DNA from: Syngnathus acus
Taxonomy: Eukaryota; Chordata; Actinopteri; Syngnathiformes; Syngnathidae
Direction: 5' to 3'
Assembly (NCBI RefSeq): GCF_901709675.1
Contig: NC_051095.1
Coordinates: forward strand, 19,494,456 to 19,558,455
DNA length: 64,000 nucleotides
In this document: piece by piece, positions 23,101-55,948 of the stretch
Numbering within the stretch: position 1 is the stretch's first letter
How the letters are laid out: each line of letters begins with the position of its first letter
The notes under the pieces: model-generated
The model's input: the letters and a program-made list of their open reading frames with translations, nothing else
What the model was told of the DNA's origin: nothing
Databases searched by the model: none
Made by a program: the position numbers and the translations under genes

Positions 23101-24305
23101 TAGATTTTTGCCCTGCCCTGCAGCTATCTATATACACACACTTATAGACAAACCTGAGCAAGCGCAGCTTTGCTTGGCTTTAGTCACCAATCCCTATTGG
23201 GTTTCCCGGATCTCATCGACTCAGACTTCATCCATGACCCATGGCAGATCAGCAACTTTGACCGCAGAGCGATCTGTGTTTTGCTTTCTTTTCCAAGGCT
23301 GTTTTTTTGACAGTGCTCTTTATTTCAGCTTTGCTAAATCCATTTATTCATCATTAGATACCTTTTTTCTAAATGCAGTAGAATTATTTTTCACTATCAG
23401 ATGACTAAGTTAGGAAAGGGACCAAATAATATTTTGGGCGAAAGCACTCTAATTTCCTTTTTTGTAAGTAAACAATTTTCCCTAGTGCGTCTATCCTGGA
23501 GAAAATATAAATGAAGTATTGCCTGCCTTTGAGATAATTTTGTTGAATTTGTGCCATGAAAATGTGTCTCCCGTTCAGCAGTGGTGACAACACAGACAGG
23601 GATGAACAATTGAGTTTCTTACGTAAAGTAAGTGTTAATACTCACATTTACTGCGTGCAGACCTGAAGACACATGCTAACATTTTGTCACCATATGTGTG
23701 GTTGTGTGTGTCAGCCTCCACGTGCCCCCAGTTTGTCACTGTTCAGTCCTCTACATGACGGAGGCATGGGTAAGTACTGTTACTATTCCCGCCAGGGATT
23801 CCCGGGAATGTCCTCTAAAGGTTTAGCTTCCCCACGTGAAGTTCTCAAGTAGCTTCACCGTAAATACTCTCAGGAAAAAAACAAAATCTTCTGTCGGGGT
23901 TCGACAATGGTTCTTGTGAAGAAAAATTAAAAGAAATGTGTGTACTTTTGTTGTACATTTTGCACTCTTTAGTTCCGAGTATTATGAATGGCTTAAAACT
24001 GATCAGGTATCAATCATTTAGCAAGCTGACTATGCACTGTTCAACAAACAAATGTTGAATTTCTGGTGGTTGGGAACGTCACATGCTATATGTTCTGCAT
24101 TTCCTTGCAGGCACAAGTCGTCACAGGACGTCCAACCACTCCACATTCGGGTAACCACTTCTATCTTTTGTATGACCTGTATTGTATGATTTATTATGCT
24201 GCTCTCACCTTGAGCCTGCGGTCTCTTAGTCAGTGGTCAAGGTCGCCGACGACGCCCGGCGTGTTGTTTGGACCCAAGTCCATTTGGAATTCGCCCATCT
24301 TCTAG
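20114..24305 (+). CDS. rnf212: RNF212, meiotic RING finger protein, 12 exons
   Basis: Meiosis-specific RING protein of the Zip3 family, a SUMO/ubiquitin E3-like factor that stabilises recombination intermediates on the synaptonemal complex and so designates crossovers. Exons: 20114-20222, 20480-20541, 20650-20724, 21222-21278, 21360-21418, 21500-21553, 22457-22515, 22972-23032, 23579-23627, 23715-23769, 24111-24150, 24230-24305. Every junction has GT/AG and consistent phase, giving 251 residues. The start MSQWVCCNACF matches the family start (human MANWVFCNRCF). The RING ligands are visible: C7, C10, C25, H27, C30, C33, C42, C45, with C49 close by. A charged coiled-coil-like stretch (about 58-140, FSKVNVAAKKQLSEIKK... 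KLEAEWVKMKQEMQKMNK) is followed by a Ser/Pro-rich disordered tail ending SIWNSPIF. The RING and coil exons are secure; the small tail exons rest on splice logic alone. Downstream AATAAA at 24451. Confidence 0.88.
20597..20642. repeat. (TTTG)n microsatellite
   Basis: About eleven TTTG units lie in the second rnf212 intron, ending 8 bp before the acceptor of exon 3. The array supplies part of that acceptor's T-rich tract. Confidence 0.95.
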
Positions 24306-24450
24306 CCCTTCCGGGACTACCCTGCTCCCTAAAAGTAGGTGCATACATACCCAACTGGATGCTTATGATTACTTATTTTCCACTTCCTCTGAGAAAGGGA
24401 GAACGCCAGCACCTGTCCTATTCACGCATTTAAACTGGGATTTCGTGAAC

Positions 24451-24456
24451 AATAAA
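24451..24456 (+). terminator. rnf212 polyadenylation signal
   Basis: AATAAA lies 146 bp after the rnf212 stop codon (24303-24305), followed by GT-rich DNA from about 24500. Confidence 0.6.
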
Positions 24457-27400
24457 TACTGTTTACTGGCATCGACACATCAAAGGAGGCCCAGTAACTC
24501 TGTGTTTTTGTGTGCGTGTGTGCATGTGCGTGTGCGTGCCTGTATGACCTCAGTTGCACAAGTGAAGGCAAGGAGTAAAAGCGTGGAAATAGAAACGTGA
24601 TATCACCCAAAGTCACGGCAGGAAGGAAAAGATGATGGCGGCGGCAGATTGATGCGCTCAGACACGTCCACCATTTCTTCCATTGTCCTCGCTTGTCAGC
24701 CAAGTGAATGGCGTCTATTGAGGGAGGCTCAGGTGTGACTGTGTATGTGTGCACATGGGTTCCAGGTCTGTGCATGCCATATTACCGCTGTGTGTGCGAG
24801 TGTGTGCGTGAGAAGCTGAATTAAGACTATTGTGGAGAGTCATCAGGCCTGATCCTCCTCCTGCGCGTTCTTTCCTGTTTTTTAAGGTCCACTTACGAGG
24901 AGTGACTCCTCCAAGACACAGCCAGGCTCACTTATTTGCAATAGACACACATAAAGAGTGAGATGATCACTCCATGGGCAAAAGTTTTGGGATATGTGAT
25001 CATTCTGCCCAAAGGAAGCGAATATGAAAGACATTTAGGAGTCCTGACATAGTTGTGAAGGATTATGACTGGAGTTGATTACGGGTGTGAGTCGAGCTAT
25101 CCAAAAACAAATGAACTAATCTGCATCCTTTGTGGGGACGATGGAAATTTTCATTGGAATGGGAAAACCTACAGGCAAAAGTCTTGGATTGTCATTTTCC
25201 CTACAGGAAGAAAATGAGCAATTGGCGTCAACCAGTTGGCACTTTAATCAGAACTGGCCAACATACAGACAAGAGTATTGGGTCACGCTGCACCTAATAA
25301 AGTAAAGTTTGACAAAAATATGGAATGACTACAAAATGTCCCCATGTGTAACTTCTTCCACACAAAAACTAATTATAACATCATGGGCATTACACTGGAC
25401 AGGACATTCCCCCAAAAGGTCTTGATAAGATGACCAATCAACAACTAAGAACCCAATTCCAATAGTTGATTGATTGAGCCGTTAATTAAGTGGTGTGTCC
25501 CAATTCGCAATACTTTTTGTAAATTTAGTTAAGTTAGCGCTCCCACCTTTTAGTTATTGCTCCCACCTTTTCTTTTTCTTCTCAACTCCTAAATGTAGAA
25601 CCTCTCACACAAAGGCCTTGTCACTCTCGCTCTATGCCACGCACAGAGGCACGCACACACACACACTTCACCTTTGCATGGCTCCAGGCTGTACAAATGA
25701 GCCGGGCCCACTTCAGAGAACTAAAGAAAACTATTCTCTTGTCAGTCGGAATTATTGAGCGCCGTGTTCCCACAGCGTGTGCGCACACACACACACCTCC
25801 CTTCTTCCAGTTAAGTGTGAGAGAGAGAAACTTGTCTCTCTTTAATGTGATCCAGATTTCACACTTTGTCACACTTTGGGAGTGTGTAAGCGTAATCCCC
25901 CACTGTGGGCAAGACGTGACACGGACCAAATGATTTCACAGCACAGAAATTTGTCTTTGGATGAAGACATTTATACTCTGACACTTAAAGCATGTCAGGT
26001 GTTTATTGTCCACTTTGTGGTTAATATGCAAAATGTGTGGAAGTCGTTTTAATGAGCCTCATAGTTCGGATGTGAACTTATGTGCAAGCCGAATGAGAGA
26101 TTTTGACATTTGTTGAAACTCGATGAACACAATTTAGAACACATTATAGATTTTACAAAATGAAAACAAAACATTAGGTGCCACCACATATAGTAGATAC
26201 GTTTTTCATGAGTTACGTAAGAGCAACAACAGTTGTTTTTGTTAGTGTGGCATAGTGAGAGCGAGAGAGAGAGAGAGAGGGAGATTCAGTTTTGGCTGTA
26301 TTTAAGTTACAAAAGTATTTTTTGTAGTTTTTGTCAACTTTGGCCATTTTTGACTGAAGATTTTTGAAGTTTTGGTGCCTCTTAAGTTCCAGCACAATTT
26401 GACTAATTTGTCACATATTACAACAATGTCCTTCACTTCATTTTCTTTGGCAAAGTGATTTGAGTTGAAGATGAAAGATGCTCACACATTGCAATTGATT
26501 CGCACAGCACCCAAAGGTGGAAAGAGTGCAAAACGGTACTTGCCCATATTGAGCACTGGTTGCCAAGCAATCAAACAGGAAGCAGCCTGGTGCATTTTCC
26601 CACATGTTTGGACTGTTATCATCGGAAAACAAACATTAAATAAAAAACTCAACCAAAATGTCATGTTTGAACTGACTTTGTTGGCCATCAGCCTCTGGCA
26701 CTCTTCAGTTGTGACCTGCAGTCTTGTCAACATCATTCACTTTACTAGATGTGTGATTGGAATTTTTTTACCATACATGGTCAAGTAAGCGTCTTCCAAT
26801 ATGAATACACACACACATAAAGAACATGTCACACACGTCAATCACAAAAGCAGATCTTGGATTTTTAACCCAAACTAGAAATAAATTTGATCCACACATT
26901 CACATCTGCTTCTTTTGAAGCGTTAGTAGAAGATGAGCACACACACACACACACATACACACCATTTTGATTTCAGGAAGAAAAGAGGTGAACGCGGGAG
27001 GTTGACAAGTCAAAGAGGAACAGGTGAGAACGTGAATACACATATGCACTTCAGTAGACCCTTGCGCAGACACACACTCACACGAAGGCAAGCAGGCGGA
27101 CTGTTGTCTTTCGAGGGGCCCACTCTAAGTGTCTGACGCATACTTGAATGATGTCAGCGTGGCTGCTGAGAGATTCCTTTTCCTGTCGCGCAGAAAAACG
27201 TGCACACACACATAGAGAAAGGCCACAGTCTTACCACACACATTATCACCCTTTACAAATGTTCTTACTCATATTAAGTCAGTGTGAACTAATTAAAATA
27301 AAAACAATGAAAGTCAGGCGTTGGTTTAAGTGAATTATTATAATATTGATCATAAAGGACTGTGACAAAACTGTTCTATAAATAATGAAAAAAATTAATA

Positions 27401-27541
27401 TATGTTTATTTTTTTGTACTTTTTTGCTGTATTTTTTTACTTTTTTGTAAATATTCATTGTGTTGCACAATAAATTAGACTGGTGTAAAAACTATTGACT
27501 ATGCCCTTCATTTGTGAGGAGGTTAAAAGAACTTTGCAATA

Positions 27542-27860
27542 CAGGGGGATGGACAAAATTGATTCTACCCCGAGAAAAGATTGGAAATTCTCAACATTGG
27601 TTGAAATGTTCAAACTTGGTCATGTGACTGAGTCAGTCGGGCCTATTTAAAGGCTGATAGCCATGTCACTGTGCTGACATGGGGTGTACTCCATGAATAT
27701 GAAACAGAGGAAGCAAATGAGAGCATTGTTTTAGGAGATTAGAAATACGATTATAGATAAGCACGTCAAAAGGCTACAAGACCATCTCCAAGAAGGTTGA
27801 TGTTCCTGTGACTACCGTTACACATATAGTCGTAAATCACAACTCTAGCAAACTTTTTTT
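27542..27860 (+). pseudogene. Tc1-like transposon remnant with transposase start region
   Basis: After a TA (27540-27541) the sequence CAGGGGGATGGACAAAATTG begins a stretch I recognise as the 5' part of a fish Tc1-like element. At about 27774-27833 a reading frame gives GYKTISKKVDVPVTTVTHIV, typical of the first helix-turn-helix of Tc1 transposases. The upstream coding part is frameshifted and the catalytic domain is absent. Confidence 0.6.
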
Positions 27861-28246
27861 AATTTTGATGATTTTTTCATTTGTTTTAAATTACATTTGT
27901 ATTTTTGACTTTTATCACATTCAAGTTATTTCAATGACCACTGCGTGTTTTGTTTTGATAAATAGAGGGCTGACAACAATTTGGTGTGCATATGTGTGTG
28001 TTAAAGACTTTGGAAAGACAAGACTGTGAACTTGGGCTTTTTTCACCTCTCTGTCGTTCTTTCCTCTGCCAGCCTCGCCTATCAGATAGCGGAGGGTGAT
28101 GAGAAAATAGTCGGTGGCGGTGCAAGAAAGATGGAAGTTACGCCCTTTTAGCCTGTTTTTTTGTTGTTTTTGTTTATATTGTTGGCTTAGTAGCCCAGTT
28201 AAAGATCGAGTGCAACCACAGCCAGGTGTGTGTGTGCACGTGCCTG

Positions 28247-28249
<3 letters not shown>

Positions 28250-28335
<86 letters not shown>
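28250..28335. repeat. (GT)n microsatellite
   Basis: About 43 uninterrupted GT units. A CA array at 28482-28508 lies 150 bp away in the complementary sense. Confidence 0.98.
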
Positions 28336-28336
<1 letters not shown>

Positions 28337-28609
28337 ACAAGTCTGTCATGGTGGCTGCCTCCATTGAGCACCTGAGCGGCGTTTCTTTTCTGTGCTGTGA
28401 AAAGCTCTTTGGACAGCTTCTCTTCTTCAGCGAGCACAGCTGCTGTTGACTCAAACACACAAGAATCTCCTCTAGGATGAGACACACACACACACACACA
28501 CACACACGCAAATGTACGTTTGTTTTTAGAAGCACACAAACTGACAGCACAGGCATCCCAAGGGGGCAAATATTACAATTTCAACATGAGTTGGGTATCA
28601 AAGTGAGAT

Positions 28610-29060
28610 TTCAATTGAGGATGAGGGCTTGAAAGTAGGGTTTGTAACAATTGCTAGGGTTTTAAATTAATGTTTCACTCAAACAAGGGTTCGCGTTTTG
28701 ATTTGATGTTTCAAGTCATGGTTAGAGTTTCACATTTGCGTCAGGATCGGAATGGAGCAGGGCGACCAAATGCAGCTTGGACCAGGGTTTATTGGAGAAC
28801 TCAAAGACAGACTATAAGCGGCTCGACTAGGGACAAGACTAACTGAACAAAAAGACAAGATAAAGACAGGAACGACGACGAGAGACGAGAACAATCCGAC
28901 AGGGGTGTGACACACGCAGACAGGACTTATATACGCGACAGGTAAGGAGAGGCAGGTGACTGTGATTTGTACATAGATTGAGAGTAGACACAGGAAGGGA
29001 GGGCCGAGCACACAGACGCTGACAATTTGGGTTTTAAACCTGGTTTAGGGTTTCAAACTG
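28610..29060. repeat. degenerate AGGGTTTCAAG minisatellite, split by an LTR
   Basis: Loosely repeated GGGTTT/TTTCAA motifs lie on both sides of the solo LTR at 28739-29024 (GGGTTTGTAACAATTGCTAG before it, GGTTTAGGGTTTCAAACTG after it). A longer block of the same kind is at 30000-30340. Confidence 0.6.
28739..29024 (-). mobile_element. solo LTR of an LTR retrotransposon
   Basis: Read on the minus strand it begins TGTCAGCGTCTGTGTGCTCG and ends GATCCTGACG (CA expected, with CG as a likely substitution). It is bounded by an exact 5-bp duplication ATTTG (28734-28738 and 29025-29029), as LTR integrases make. A TATA-like GTATATAAGTCCTG lies in the middle, where an LTR promoter would be. No internal retroviral genes are attached, so it is the product of LTR-LTR recombination. 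Probably Ty3/Gypsy type; I cannot name the family. Confidence 0.75.
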
Positions 29061-29118
29061 AGAAGGGTATCAGATTAATTTTTTGGAGCTTGCTTTCCAA
29101 AAAGCATAAAGACTGCTG

Positions 29119-29374
29119 TGTCATGATTTGTGTTTTGTCTAGATTAGATTTATTTCTTTTCCAGGTATTTCTTGTCATCTCGTTGGATTATTTGATGCCC
29201 CGCTTTCTGTCAGTCTTTGTTGAATCATGGTCTCGTTTTGACATTTTGAGTTTTAGTGAACTTTATTGTTTAGATTTTCTCTCCCTGCAAGTGCTTCTTG
29301 TTAATAAATAATTAAGTTCAGTCCGTCCTACTCTCCTGCATTTTGGTCCAATGCTACATACCCCAATCATGACA
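29119..29374 (+). mobile_element. second LTR-like element
   Basis: It starts TGTCATGATTTGTG and ends CCCCAATCATGACA, with flanking TGCTG and TGTTG (4 of 5 match). An AATAAATAATT poly-A-like signal lies two thirds along. This fits a small solo LTR, though the inverted ends are longer than usual and a TIR element is possible. Confidence 0.45.
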
Positions 29375-29999
29375 TGTTGGCTTCCAATTATGCGCTGTAC
29401 TCAATTGCCCTGAACCTTATTGTCAATTGAACAGTTGCTACAGCCTGTAATTAAGTAATTCCTTGTCAGAAGCATCTGGAGGTACCTCAGCGCTGCATCT
29501 GCATGGTGTCATGCTCTTCAAACCGACGACACGGCCAACAGCAGTCACATTTCAACCATGGAAACTCGTGCATCACCTCTGGGAGAACGAAAAGAACCAG
29601 ATCAGCGAAAGACATAAAAGTCGCGTGGAAAGCCATGACTCTTCCGAGGTGTCGACGCCTCTGATGTTTTTACCTCATGCGAGATCCTCGTCCTCCTCTT
29701 CCTCACGTCGGTTGAGAGGATGAGGATGGACAGCAGATGTGCCGAGTGAAGGAGCAGCGTTAAGGTTTCAAATAAGACGGAAAATGATTTGCAGAACAGG
29801 ATGAGAGGGGGAAACGTTCCCCTTTGATTTGTGTGACGTGCGATAATGATCACTGACAGGCTACAGATGACGTCTGCAAAATATCCACGCACAGATGATC
29901 ATTTTGGATCACTCAAGATCAATAAGAGTTCTCTATCTGGAGCACAACTATAATACCATGAAAGATGGTAGACTGGCAGTCGTAGAAAAAACACAAAAG

Positions 30000-30340
30000 T
30001 GTTTCAACTTTCAAAAGTAGGGCTTTGAGCCACGATTACTGTTTCAAGCCTGGGTTTCAGGTTAGAGTGTGTGTTTCTAAATGGTGGTTCAAGCCAGGGT
30101 TTAAACAATTTTAGAATTAGAATTTAGAGCCAGCGGAAAAGGTTTCAATAGAGGGTTCCAGTTTCAACTAGTTAGGCTTTCAAATTAGGATTTTACGTTT
30201 CAAGACAGGGTTACTTTTAAGTTAGGGTTTCAACCTCGAGTTAGGGTTTCAAGTTCCGGTTTCAAGATAGTGTCAGAGTGTTACTCAAATTACAGTTATG
30301 GTTTGGAATAGGATTTTAAATTGGGATTTCACATCTGGTT
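30000..30340. repeat. degenerate TTAGGGTTTCAAG-like minisatellite
   Basis: Imperfect units such as AAGTTAGGGTTTCAACCTCG, GAGTTAGGGTTTCAAGTTCC and AAGCCAGGGTTTAAAC follow one another with a variable period of about 15-25 bp. Confidence 0.7.
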
Positions 30341-30609
30341 TGGGAAATGGGAAAAACATCTGCAGAAGTAAATAATAAAAAATATATAGTAATTATAATC
30401 TATTTAATAGTCCACATTTACACTCAAATAAAGAATGCAACAGATTACCTTGTTTTAATGGCAACAATTTATATGAAATAAAACATCAACTGTACAAGAT
30501 TGTCCGTCCATACAATGAGTATCAATATCATAACATACATCTGACAACAGGTATAAATACAATATCTTACAATGAAATAATGTATAGTTTGCATATAATA
30601 TAACAGTAG

Positions 30610-30610
<1 letters not shown>

Positions 30611-30686
<76 letters not shown>
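30611..30686. repeat. (TG)n microsatellite
   Basis: 38 uninterrupted TG units. Confidence 0.98.
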
Positions 30687-30687
<1 letters not shown>

Positions 30688-31288
30688 CTATGCATGAACA
30701 CAAAATGAAAATGCAGTATAATGCCCAAAGAAAATAAATTACATATGAAATTTTGTGTCCTCAATCTTGAAACATTTTTAGTTTTTTATTTTATTTTATT
30801 TGCTAATTCGAATATTTAAAAAAAATACAATTTTAATTCACATTCATATAAACCAGCGGTAAGTGCACATTAATACATTAATATATTGTAGCGGCAGTCT
30901 GTTAGCTTTAGACAACATGAGCAAAAACAACAACATACGGCAATAGTAGAAATGGCTTCACAGGTTTTAATTGGCATAAACTTGATAGGCAGTAAGCTCA
31001 ATGTATGCACTCTGTGGCCATAACATTAGGTTCACCCGAGATGAGGTTTACAAAAAACAATCTGTGTTTAAATATAGTAACTAATTAATATTGCCAGCAT
31101 AGATATTTTAGTATCTGTCTAGTAGGAGTTCTTAATTTGGTCACAATCAGCCATAATCTGTCAAGTGAGTTTGACGAACCCCTGGAAATTAAAGTAAAAT
31201 GGCCAGCTGATTTCCTGTGTCTTTCCAGGCATCTAAAGACTTTTTGTGGGTGAGAGACATGCTTACCAAATTCCATGTATCTAACGCA

Positions 31289-31608
31289 CAGGTGTCAAAC
31301 TCAAGGCCAGATACGGCCCGCCACATCATTTTATGTGGCCCGCGAAGACAAATTGTGCATCATATTTGTGTCATTACTAGAATTGCAAATTGTCTTCACT
31401 TTTAATATCTTTTTTTTTTTTTTTTAATATTTGACCAGTTTTTACTCGTCTGATTTGATCACGAGTTATTTGTCAGTTTGTTTTGTAGCTTTTACTGTAT
31501 ATAATATGAGGTGCTCATACATTTATTTGGGTTGACAGTCATAATGGCCCTCCGAAAGAAGCTATGACTATAATGCGGCCCGCGAAAAAAATTAGTTTGA
31601 CACCCCTG
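31289..31608. mobile_element. hAT-type MITE with CAGGGGTGTCAAACT ends
   Basis: The left end CAGGTGTCAAACTCAAGGCC and the right end AGTTTGACACCCCTG are inverted repeats, with GGCCCGC motifs just inside both. ATCTAACG (31279-31286) and ATCTAAGG (31609-31616) resemble an 8-bp target duplication, although two extra bases separate the left one from the terminal CAGG. The 320-bp interior is non-coding. Confidence 0.7.
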
Positions 31609-32125
31609 ATCTAAGGGAAACTGTCTGACAGAACTGATTAAAAAAAAACAAAAAAAACAAAAAAAACAATGCCAACCAAGAATTTACTGTTTCATGGTGA
31701 GTAACCATATTTTGCTGGCAGAATCCCTGCATTCCTTCCTGTGTCTTTTTAGACATGGCTTTTTTTTGTGGGTTTACTCATAATCAACATGCCTACCAAA
31801 TGTCATGCTGCTAAATGAAACTGGCTTTGTGGGCTGTATTTTGAAATACTTCCACAAAATGGTGAGTTTGATGGTGTCATCTTATGAAATATGTACTGAG
31901 TGCTTTGAAGTGTTTAGCAGCCTTTTTTCCCGCCTTCTGCTCCGACCAGTGAAGTGAGTCTGGATGGTGTTTCTTTAACGACACTAACACGAAAACAAAT
32001 AACATTACGCACAAACTATTACATTTATACAAAGACCCGGGGTTGAAGAAACATGCTAAATGCTACATAATCATATCTGACTATGTACAGACACAAATGT
32101 TCAAAGGACGGAACATGAGGATGTA

Positions 32126-32131
32126 TTTATT
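32126..32131 (-). terminator. candidate fgfrl1 polyadenylation signal
   Basis: AATAAA on the minus strand, about 130 bp after the fgfrl1 stop codon. Confidence 0.4.
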
Positions 32132-32262
32132 ACTCCATACTTAGTCTTGAAAAATACTTTGAGGGATTTTTGATTGTTTTGAAAAAATAAATCTCTGCTT
32201 ACATTCTTCATTGAGTTCCAATATGCGCTAAAGTGTCGTGGCTGTCATTTGTCCCTCCGTTG

Positions 32263-53318
<21,056 letters not shown>

Positions 53319-54054
53319 CTGGGATGTTGTGGGGCAGTTACATATATTAAACATCAAAATATTAAGCACTATTACGAATAATACATGCTCATAATAAACA
53401 TTTTTAATTGTTAATTATTTTTAGTTTTAATGTTCTCATTCAGTCTCACAGATGCAGTAGATTTTAAAAATATTAGGGCTGAGTAATTTCAGGAAAAGAC
53501 TGAATTGCAATTTTTCTGACAGAAATTGTGACGTCCATTCAAGTTTCGAATTTTCCCCCACATAAAGTTTCAGGCCTATATTTACTGTGTACATTAATAT
53601 TTACACATGACTGAAAGTGACATCATATCAAAACATTAAAAGCTATTACAGTACGCATATAATTGATTCAATAATGCAAGAACTACTGCTTGCTGATATA
53701 TAAATATTTAATTATGGGTAATACTGGAAGTAAGATAGTTTTTAGGATGTTTTTATTAACCAAAAATGTTTTACCTTTTACACAAAAAAAAAAAAAAGAA
53801 AAATCAGAGAGAATTGATCAAACGGTGGTGGAAATTTTGGGAGTGAGAGTGCAAATTTGGAAAAAAGAAAAAGGGGGATGGAATATTGCAGATGAGCAGA
53901 GGACAGGAAGAGAAGGAGAAGGAAACAGAGGAGGCTGTGTGACATCTTCTCACGACTTCTTCAACAATGGCCAAACATGCTGACATGTACGGTGACTATA
54001 AAGAGAAACCGAGTTTGTTTGGAAACTTGTCACCAAACCCTCACTGCTTTCTGA

Positions 54055-54215
54055 AATAGTCTCCGGGTGGTCAGCAGGGTACACCCCAATCGCGGGGCAC
54101 ACATAGACAAACAACTATTCACACTCATAATCACACCTCCGGACAATTTGGGGTGGTCAATTAAGCTACCACATATGTCTTTGGAATGTGGAAGCCCAGA
54201 GCCCATATTTGAACC
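54055..54215 (-). repeat. diverged SINE-body fragment
   Basis: GACAAACAACTATTCACACTC, CCTCCGGACAATTTGGGGTG and TCAATTAAGCTACCACATAT are the reverse complement of the SINE body (GGTAGGC.AATTGAGCACTCCAAATTG, GTGAGTG, TTGTTTGTC). Confidence 0.55.
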
Positions 54216-54621
54216 CAAGACCTCTGCACTATGAAGTAAATGTGCAAAGTAGTCTGAAGCTGAGGCTAACTCACTGCTTGCGAAACTAGAGCCACACTGA
54301 GGTGATAGTGCTAATTGGTTTTAGCTAATGCAAGCTGAACATTTCCAGTTACCACTGTCTTGTTTTTTTTTTTAAACACTCCACAAGTTACTCCCATTCC
54401 CTTTGCCATTTTCTTCCATTCTTCCATCCCAACAGATTGAAATCTCATTCCCACCAAAAGCCCCCCATACCTTGACCAGCCCCGCCCATGACTCGCCCCT
54501 TAAACAACATGACCCTCTTGAGACTGTTTCTCCACATCACTCCCCTCGTCCGAATCATTCACACTCTCCCTCTCAGGCCGAGTCATATATCAGTGGTTTA
54601 TCGCTCCAGAGTGAGTTTTAT

Positions 54622-54640
54622 ACACACACACACACACGCA

Positions 54641-54671
<31 letters not shown>

Positions 54672-54690
54672 GCACACACACACAAACACA
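54622..54690. repeat. (CA)n microsatellite with alternating CGCG core
   Basis: CA units enclose GCATGCGCGCGCGCA, an alternating purine-pyrimidine tract with Z-DNA potential. Confidence 0.95.
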
Positions 54691-54838
54691 CTAAAGCTTT
54701 GCAGGAGCAGGACCTCTTGGTGAACTGCTCAAGTTTTGGACAGTTAACCAGTGAAGAAGACAGCATCGCAACCTCCTCAAGGGAAACTGATCTCAGTTTC
54801 TCTGTCAATGTTTGTGTGTTCGTTTGTGCCTGTGTTTA

Positions 54839-54878
54839 GTGTGTGTGTGTGTGTGTGTGTGTCTGTGTGTGTGTGTGT
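54839..54878. repeat. (GT)n microsatellite
   Basis: GT units with one CT interruption. Confidence 0.95.
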
Positions 54879-55363
54879 AGTGGGGTTTTAGACTGCTCCA
54901 AACTTGCAACATAAGCGCTGTATGGTTGTAGTGAACGCAATTCAACTCCCTTTACAGTAAGCAACAATTGGGCCAGGAGTGAACAATTTATCTAAAAATG
55001 AATTGAATTTTATGTTTTAAATCATTGAAAAAATGGAAGATTTTTCTTTTTAATTATATTTATTTTGTCTAATATTTCAGGATTTTTTTGTTGGAGAAAT
55101 CTAAAATATCCAATATGCTTTGTTTATCTGTTCAACAAGTTTTTTGCCTGATATTTTATAATTTTCTTCCTCATAATTCTGCAAATAACCCCCCACCCCC
55201 AATAGTTTGTGTGTGTGGGAGAATGTGTGCAGGAAAGGAAAGAAAGTTGCAGTTGTCTTTTACAACTTTCCAGAATGTTTAGCCCATTTGGCTTTTATAT
55301 TACTTTTCCATGTGACATCCTGCAGCACCTTAAAGGATGTTTGTGTGTCAGTGCGCACTTCTT

Positions 55364-55368
<5 letters not shown>

Positions 55369-55417
<49 letters not shown>
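55369..55417. repeat. (GT)n microsatellite
   Basis: About 24 uninterrupted GT units. Confidence 0.97.
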
Positions 55418-55775
55418 AGTCTCTTGCACGTGCACATCTGTTTTCGTGCTATATTGTGCAGTCTGACGAGGGGAAGACATAGTGGCAATGGCGGTAATTT
55501 TGTCAGCATTTTGTCAGCCTGATAACGTCGTTGTTGCCAAAGTTGAATGTTTTTGGAAAACACATGGGATAAACAATGTCTTTGTGCCATGTTTACGCTT
55601 CAGCCAAGGCTGACCTGACAATCACTGAGTTGTGAGACTGTATGCATATGTGCGTTTGTACGTACTATGTTACCTTAGTGCCACCTTTTAATTTCATCAT
55701 GGCCACTCCACAGAAAATGTTCAAGCTCCGCCCCTGCGCTAATCTCACAGCCCTCGCTGTTTGTATGGGGGAAAG

Positions 55776-55948
55776 TACCGTAATTTTCGGACTATAAGTC
55801 GCGTTTTTTTTCATAGTTTGGGTGGGGGGGCAACTTATACTCAGGAGCGATTTATATACATATATATGGTTTTCTTTCACTTTTTTGGGCATTTTATGGC
55901 TGGTGCGACTTATACTCCGGTGCGACTTATAGTCCGAAAATTACGGTA
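55776..55948. mobile_element. 173-bp MITE, shortest member of the AAGTCGC family
   Basis: TACCGTAATTTTCGGACTATAAGTCGCG at the left (two separate motifs, TACCGTAATTTTCGG and ACTATAAGTCGCG) is matched inverted by GCGACTTATAGTCCG and AAAATTACGGTA at the right. TA lies at both edges. Almost the whole element is inverted repeat, with two further GCGACTTATACTCCGG-type subrepeats. It is a deletion derivative of the longer copies at 2324 and 15964. Confidence 0.8.

Larger units (their letters stand above)
24457..32125. other. intergenic region rnf212-fgfrl1 (convergent 3' ends)
   Basis: The two genes face each other tail to tail. No coding exon is recognisable; the longest frames come from GT/CA arrays. 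The region holds a Tc1-like remnant (27542-27860), GT arrays (28250, 30611), a solo LTR, a second LTR-like element, degenerate TTAGGGTTTCAAG-like repeats (28610-29060 and 30000-30340) and a hAT MITE (31289-31608). Confidence 0.6.

Noticed and set aside
27921-28569. Long open frames (up to 211 codons) reading Thr-His or Cys-Val repeats
   Set aside because: They exist only because a (GT)n array has no stops in these frames; there is no splice context or homology. The same applies to frames at 30455-30764, 37586-37921, 54590-54723, 55207-55590, 57698-58333 and 59333-59691.
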